From Verrucomicrobiota bacterium (lineage in GTDB: Bacteria > Verrucomicrobiota > Verrucomicrobiia > Opitutales > Seribacteraceae): a DNA stretch of 9,307 nt. The position numbers and the translations under genes were made by a program. Numbering within the stretch: position 1 is the first letter of the stretch; each line of letters starts with the position of its first letter. Shown here piece after piece: positions 6,663 through 9,307 of this stretch. The stretch is taken from assembly GCA_014382645.1 (NCBI GenBank), contig JACNJI010000154.1, forward strand, positions 1 through 9,307, written 5' to 3'. The notes under the pieces were generated by a model. It searched no databases and had not been told where the DNA came from. It saw only the letters and a program-made list of their open reading frames with translations.

Positions 6663-7802
6663 CTAGAAGCGGTAGTTCCCCGTCAAGGCGGCACCGATAT
6701 CCCACGCTCGGAACTTGGAGGATTGATCCAACAAAGCTTCGCCCTTCTCGTTGGTGAACATTTTAGAATAATTAATGAATGTCTGAACACCCAGCCACTC
6801 ACGAAACTGATAAATACCAGAGGCACCGAGAGTAAACAGGTAATCCACTCGACCTTGGTGGTCATTGTTTTTGTAAGAAGTGCGAGCAAACCCAAGACTC
6901 GGCATTAACAAAAGTTTCCCGTCGGGTCCAAAGGAATGTATATAGGTCGCATTGAGCGCAGTCTGAAGGTTGTCTCCATCATCGGCAAAGACGCCCGGAA
7001 TGGGAAAGCCATCATAGCCATTTTGTATCACGCGTTTGGTATTGGCGTACTTGATCATCGAATCGATCATCAAGAACGATTTCTCGGTAAAGGGTAAGAT
7101 TTTCTGGATCGAGAAAGTGGGTGCCACCGCATCGAACATTTTGTCTCCCGAGGAAATACTGCTCAGGTAATCGTACTCCAAACCTAATCCCAAACTCCAA
7201 TCGTCGGGCAATCCAATGGCCGCCGAACCCTTGATCATGCTAAAATGATACCCAAGCAAGTCCTTGACCGTTTTTTCCCCGTAATGGGCCCATTGAGTCA
7301 TGTAGTCGATCCTGGGGATCAAAGTAATGTAATCACCAATTCTAGTGGGACGAATGCCCAAGCCCGCTCCTGCATTGAATTCGTAGACGCCGGATCCCAT
7401 GGTATTCGCTTTGGTGCGCAAAACGTTATTTGTGTAATACATGCGAGTTCCTGCAGACAAGGAGGCATTCAAAAGAGGTTCGCCCGTAGAAGTGGATGGC
7501 GAACCGGCGGCGCCATCCGGGGATAACCGAGGCGGAGGGACGTTTCCAGTGGCAGGAGGTGGAAGTGAATGTGTCGAGGGCACTGGTGATGCTGGCGCCA
7601 CGGTGCGTAAAGGCACTCCCACCTCAACGATTTCCTGCAACCCCAAGTTGGAGTGAAAACCCTGAAATCCCGGACGGGAAGGTGTCGCGGCAGGAACGAC
7701 AACGGCTTGCCCGAATGATTCACTTGAGACGAAGGCAAGATTCGCCAAGGCAAACAAAGAGGAGAGAGTAAGAATCCGGATGTGAAAAAGGCTGCGGGTC
7801 AT
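6663..7802 (-). CDS. Putative outer-membrane beta-barrel protein
   Basis: The product is 379 residues from the ATG at 7802; a GTG at 7805 would add one residue. No Shine-Dalgarno sequence is visible. A signal peptide is clear: basic MTRSLFHIR, a hydrophobic core (about 10-25) and a likely cut after GQA at 33. Residues 34-109 form a Pro/Ser/Thr-rich linker. From about 110 to the end, amphipathic strands alternate with polar turns, with many Tyr/Gly/Asn residues (LSAGTRMYYTNNVLRT, GLGLEYDYLSSI, LGASGIYQFREWLGVQTF). The protein ends ALTGNYRF, a C-terminal Phe typical of barrels inserted by the BAM machinery. No specific porin family is recognised, and the barrel could be a channel or a structural protein. 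It is the first gene of the operon with the FecR-like protein and the antiporter, downstream of the promoter and dyad region at 7850-7902. Confidence 0.75.
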   Translation of the reverse strand: MTRSLFHIRILTLSSLFALANLAFVSSESFGQAVVVPAATPSRPGFQGFHSNLGLQEIVEVGVPLRTVAPASPVPSTHSLPPPATGNVPPPRLSPDGAAGSPSTSTGEPLLNASLSAGTRMYYTNNVLRTKANTMGSGVYEFNAGAGLGIRPTRIGDYITLIPRIDYMTQWAHYGEKTVKDLLGYHFSMIKGSAAIGLPDDWSLGLGLEYDYLSSISSGDKMFDAVAPTFSIQKILPFTEKSFLMIDSMIKYANTKRVIQNGYDGFPIPGVFADDGDNLQTALNATYIHSFGPDGKLLLMPSLGFARTSYKNNDHQGRVDYLFTLGASGIYQFREWLGVQTFINYSKMFTNEKGEALLDQSSKFRAWDIGAALTGNYRF

Positions 7803-7849
7803 CACGATAAATGAAAAGAAAATTCAATCATGGATAGACAGTCTTGCCA

Positions 7850-7902
7850 ATGATAATGTTTTTCTTGAACCGATCAAGAATTATGCAGTGATTGAACATT
7901 AT
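7850..7902 (-). promoter_or_regulatory. Candidate promoter with two nested inverted repeats upstream of the barrel-FecR-antiporter operon
   Basis: On the minus strand, TTGATC (7877-7872) and TATCAT (7855-7850) are spaced by 16 bases and resemble sigma70 -35 and -10 elements, placing initiation near 7843, about 40 bases before the ATG. A perfect 7-bp inverted repeat, TTCTTGA (7862-7868) and TCAAGAA (7874-7880), covers the -35. A perfect 8-bp inverted repeat, ATAATGTT (7853-7860) and AACATTAT (7895-7902), surrounds it and touches the -10. Neither is followed by a T-run on either strand, so they look more like operators or a cruciform than a terminator. The rest of the 7803-7969 intergenic region holds nothing else I can support, and I see no clear terminator for the upstream gene. 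Confidence 0.45.
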
Positions 7903-7969
7903 TTCGGCCAAGGTTAAACGCAAGAGGAACGAGAAAAGAGAGCATGCCGAAAAGCCTGAAAGTCACGAC

Positions 7970-9307
7970 TCATCGAACTGTATCTTGAACCACATCTATC
8001 CACATCCCATCTGAATAGCGGAAAAGAAAGACTTTTCCAGAGGTAACACCAAGAAAATAGTGCCATCCGCCACCTTGCTGAAAGACATATGGATATAGGT
8101 CGCGAGAAGTCCAAAGCCAACCTAGGTTCTTCTGCCAGTACCAAAGTCCACCGGACTCCTCGGGAAAGATGAACAACCACGCGTAATGTTCGTGGAAAAC
8201 CCAATCCGTTTCTTCCGTCACTGCAAAATTTCCAAACCATGGACTAGCCCACCAATTAGGGGCGTTGATGGGGTCCGACTCAGTACCGTTTGACCACATT
8301 TCAGTGTCATTGGTACTGTTCAGGTCAAACCTCTCCTGAGCACCGTATCCCGTCCCCTCTTCATTGGTCGAAAACGCTCGAGAATAATAACTCATAGAAG
8401 CCGACAAACCCGATATCTTTGCAGTGAAAGCACCCGTTCCAAAATCATCGATGGCTGCGGTAATCGTTAATGTATTAGGAAGACCCAAAACAGGATCGGG
8501 GTCTCGGCTCACGACAAAGCCTCTTTCGGAAATGCCTGCAGTGTGACCAGCGTCTAGAAGGTCTCCAAAGAGAAGAGCTGAAGTGGTGTCCAATACGGTA
8601 ACTCCATCAGTGTTCACATTCGGTAAAAAGGCATCCACGATCTCGAGGGGCAAAATCTGCTCGACAAAAGCCCCAAACTCGTCGGTTGAACGAATTCGAA
8701 TGGAATAAGATGATTTCGTCTCGAAATCCAGTGCACCGTTCGAATAGAGGCTTCCATTAGCTTCCAGCTTGAAGAATCCGTTATCCGTCGAGCCCGGTCC
8801 CTCGACTAGGGAATAGGCATATGGCCTGGTCGAGTTTAGGTCGTCGGGATCCAAGGTCGACAAAACGTAAGCTAATTCGCTCGAAGTAAAACCTTCCTCT
8901 ATTTGAACCACCTTCTGGGCAATTGAAGTGGGTGCGTCCTTGATTGTCAAAACTTCCTCCACCCCTGTCCATGCCCCGTATTCATCTCCCCAACGAATTC
9001 GTATGGAATAAGATGAATTCGTCTCGAAATCCAGAGGCGAGGTCGAGCGCAAGGAACCATTGCTTTCCATGGTGAAGAACGCATTGTCCGTCGAACCCGT
9101 GCCGTCGACCAGAGAATAGGAATTGTTCGATTCACTGATATCGTAAGGCGATAAGACGGCAACCGAGGAACCCGAGGCGAAACCATCACCCAATTGAATG
9201 ATCCTTTGCTCAATTCCGATGGGGGCTTCATTGAACACTTCGACCCGACGGACAAAGGGAATCGCATCGTTGCCGGTTGAATCCTTCGCCGAAAAGGTCA
9301 AGTCATA
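7970..9307 (-). CDS. Secreted adhesin-like protein: cadherin-like repeats, FnIII-like domain, Trp-rich C-terminal module (5' end outside the window)
   Basis: The reading frame is open to the right edge, so only the last 445 residues are seen; the TTG at 9301 is internal, not a start. The fragment begins in the end of one repeat (TFSAKDSTGND). Two homologous cadherin-like repeats follow, at fragment residues about 32-128 and 129-227. Each carries GSTDN-A/G-FF, E-NGSL, a central LDFET and SSYSIRIR. Residues about 230-328 look like an FnIII-type domain of the bacterial surface-protein kind (ERGFVVSRD, GTGAFTAKISGLSASMSYYS, RAFSTNEEGTGYG). The last hundred or so residues are very rich in Trp, Tyr and Phe (NWWASPWFGNF, TDWVFHEHYAWLF, GLWYWQKNLGWLW, TSRDLYPYVF, GGWHYF). 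I associate this terminal module, from memory, with Verrucomicrobiota secreted proteins. A role in adhesion or surface attachment is likely. The gene ends 167 bases before the next gene. Confidence 0.8.
   Translation of the reverse strand, partial: YDLTFSAKDSTGNDAIPFVRRVEVFNEAPIGIEQRIIQLGDGFASGSSVAVLSPYDISESNNSYSLVDGTGSTDNAFFTMESNGSLRSTSPLDFETNSSYSIRIRWGDEYGAWTGVEEVLTIKDAPTSIAQKVVQIEEGFTSSELAYVLSTLDPDDLNSTRPYAYSLVEGPGSTDNGFFKLEANGSLYSNGALDFETKSSYSIRIRSTDEFGAFVEQILPLEIVDAFLPNVNTDGVTVLDTTSALLFGDLLDAGHTAGISERGFVVSRDPDPVLGLPNTLTITAAIDDFGTGAFTAKISGLSASMSYYSRAFSTNEEGTGYGAQERFDLNSTNDTEMWSNGTESDPINAPNWWASPWFGNFAVTEETDWVFHEHYAWLFIFPEESGGLWYWQKNLGWLWTSRDLYPYVFQQGGGWHYFLGVTSGKVFLFRYSDGMWIDVVQDTVR
8691..9034 (-). 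repeat. Duplicated 41-bp DNA segment within the cadherin-like repeats
   Basis: The segments 8691-8731 and 8994-9034 are identical at 39 of 41 bases and are 303 bp (101 codons) apart. They encode the LDFET-SSYSIRIR part of successive repeats. Flanking parts of the repeats have diverged much more at the protein level. The pattern indicates either a fairly recent internal duplication or gene conversion restricted to this core. Confidence 0.85.

Noticed and set aside
7902..7952. Inverted repeat TTTCGGC / GCCGAAA as a terminator of the adhesin-like gene
   Set aside because: The two arms are perfect but separated by 37 bases, and no T-run follows on either strand.
7914..8240. A 108-codon minus-strand reading frame
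   Set aside because: It is a shifted-frame shadow of the Trp-rich module, which has clear coding signal in its own frame.
9299..9301. TTG as the start codon of the right-edge gene
   Set aside because: The frame stays open upstream to the window edge and begins inside a repeat domain without a signal peptide, so the true start lies outside.

Overview
The window is a contiguous bacterial segment of roughly balanced base composition. Almost all of its genes lie on the minus strand, so transcription runs right to left. The best guess for the source is a Verrucomicrobiota member (Opitutae/Puniceicoccales-like). The main clue is the Trp-rich C-terminal module of the surface protein at the right edge, a type I associate from memory with that phylum. 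A NuoB-NuoC-NuoD cluster with separate C and D genes fits a free-living respiring bacterium. This placement is an inference and was not tested by any search.

Layout from right to left, in the direction of transcription: (1) 9307-7970, the C-terminal 445 residues of a secreted adhesin-like protein with cadherin-like repeats, an FnIII-like domain and a Trp-rich terminal module. (2) 7969-7803, an intergenic region with a plausible promoter overlapped by two nested perfect inverted repeats. (3) 7802-2235, an apparent three-gene operon: an outer-membrane beta-barrel protein, a FecR-like periplasmic protein with a Pro-rich tail, and a very large CPA1-type Na+/H+ antiporter with a C-terminal cyclic-nucleotide-binding (CNB) domain. 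(4) 2136-2223, a plus-strand tRNA-Ser(GGA), convergent with the antiporter gene and only 11 bases from its stop codon. (5) 1955-1, nuoB, nuoC and the first two thirds of nuoD, tightly packed. nuoA is not directly upstream of nuoB.

The respiratory genes encode the hydrophilic Q-module of complex I, where electrons pass through cluster N2 to quinone. The three-gene operon is the most unusual part. Its products should span the whole envelope: an outer-membrane barrel, a periplasmic FecR-fold protein, and an inner-membrane exchanger. The exchanger carries a His/Glu-rich loop and a second insertion of about 125 residues, both predicted to face the periplasm, plus a CNB domain predicted to be cytosolic. 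The antiporter architecture (exchanger, helical linker, CNB) resembles eukaryotic SOS1 and sperm SLC9C exchangers. A ligand- and pH- or metal-responsive ion-exchange system is a reasonable hypothesis but is not shown by the sequence.

I see no CRISPR array, insertion sequence, integrase or phage gene.
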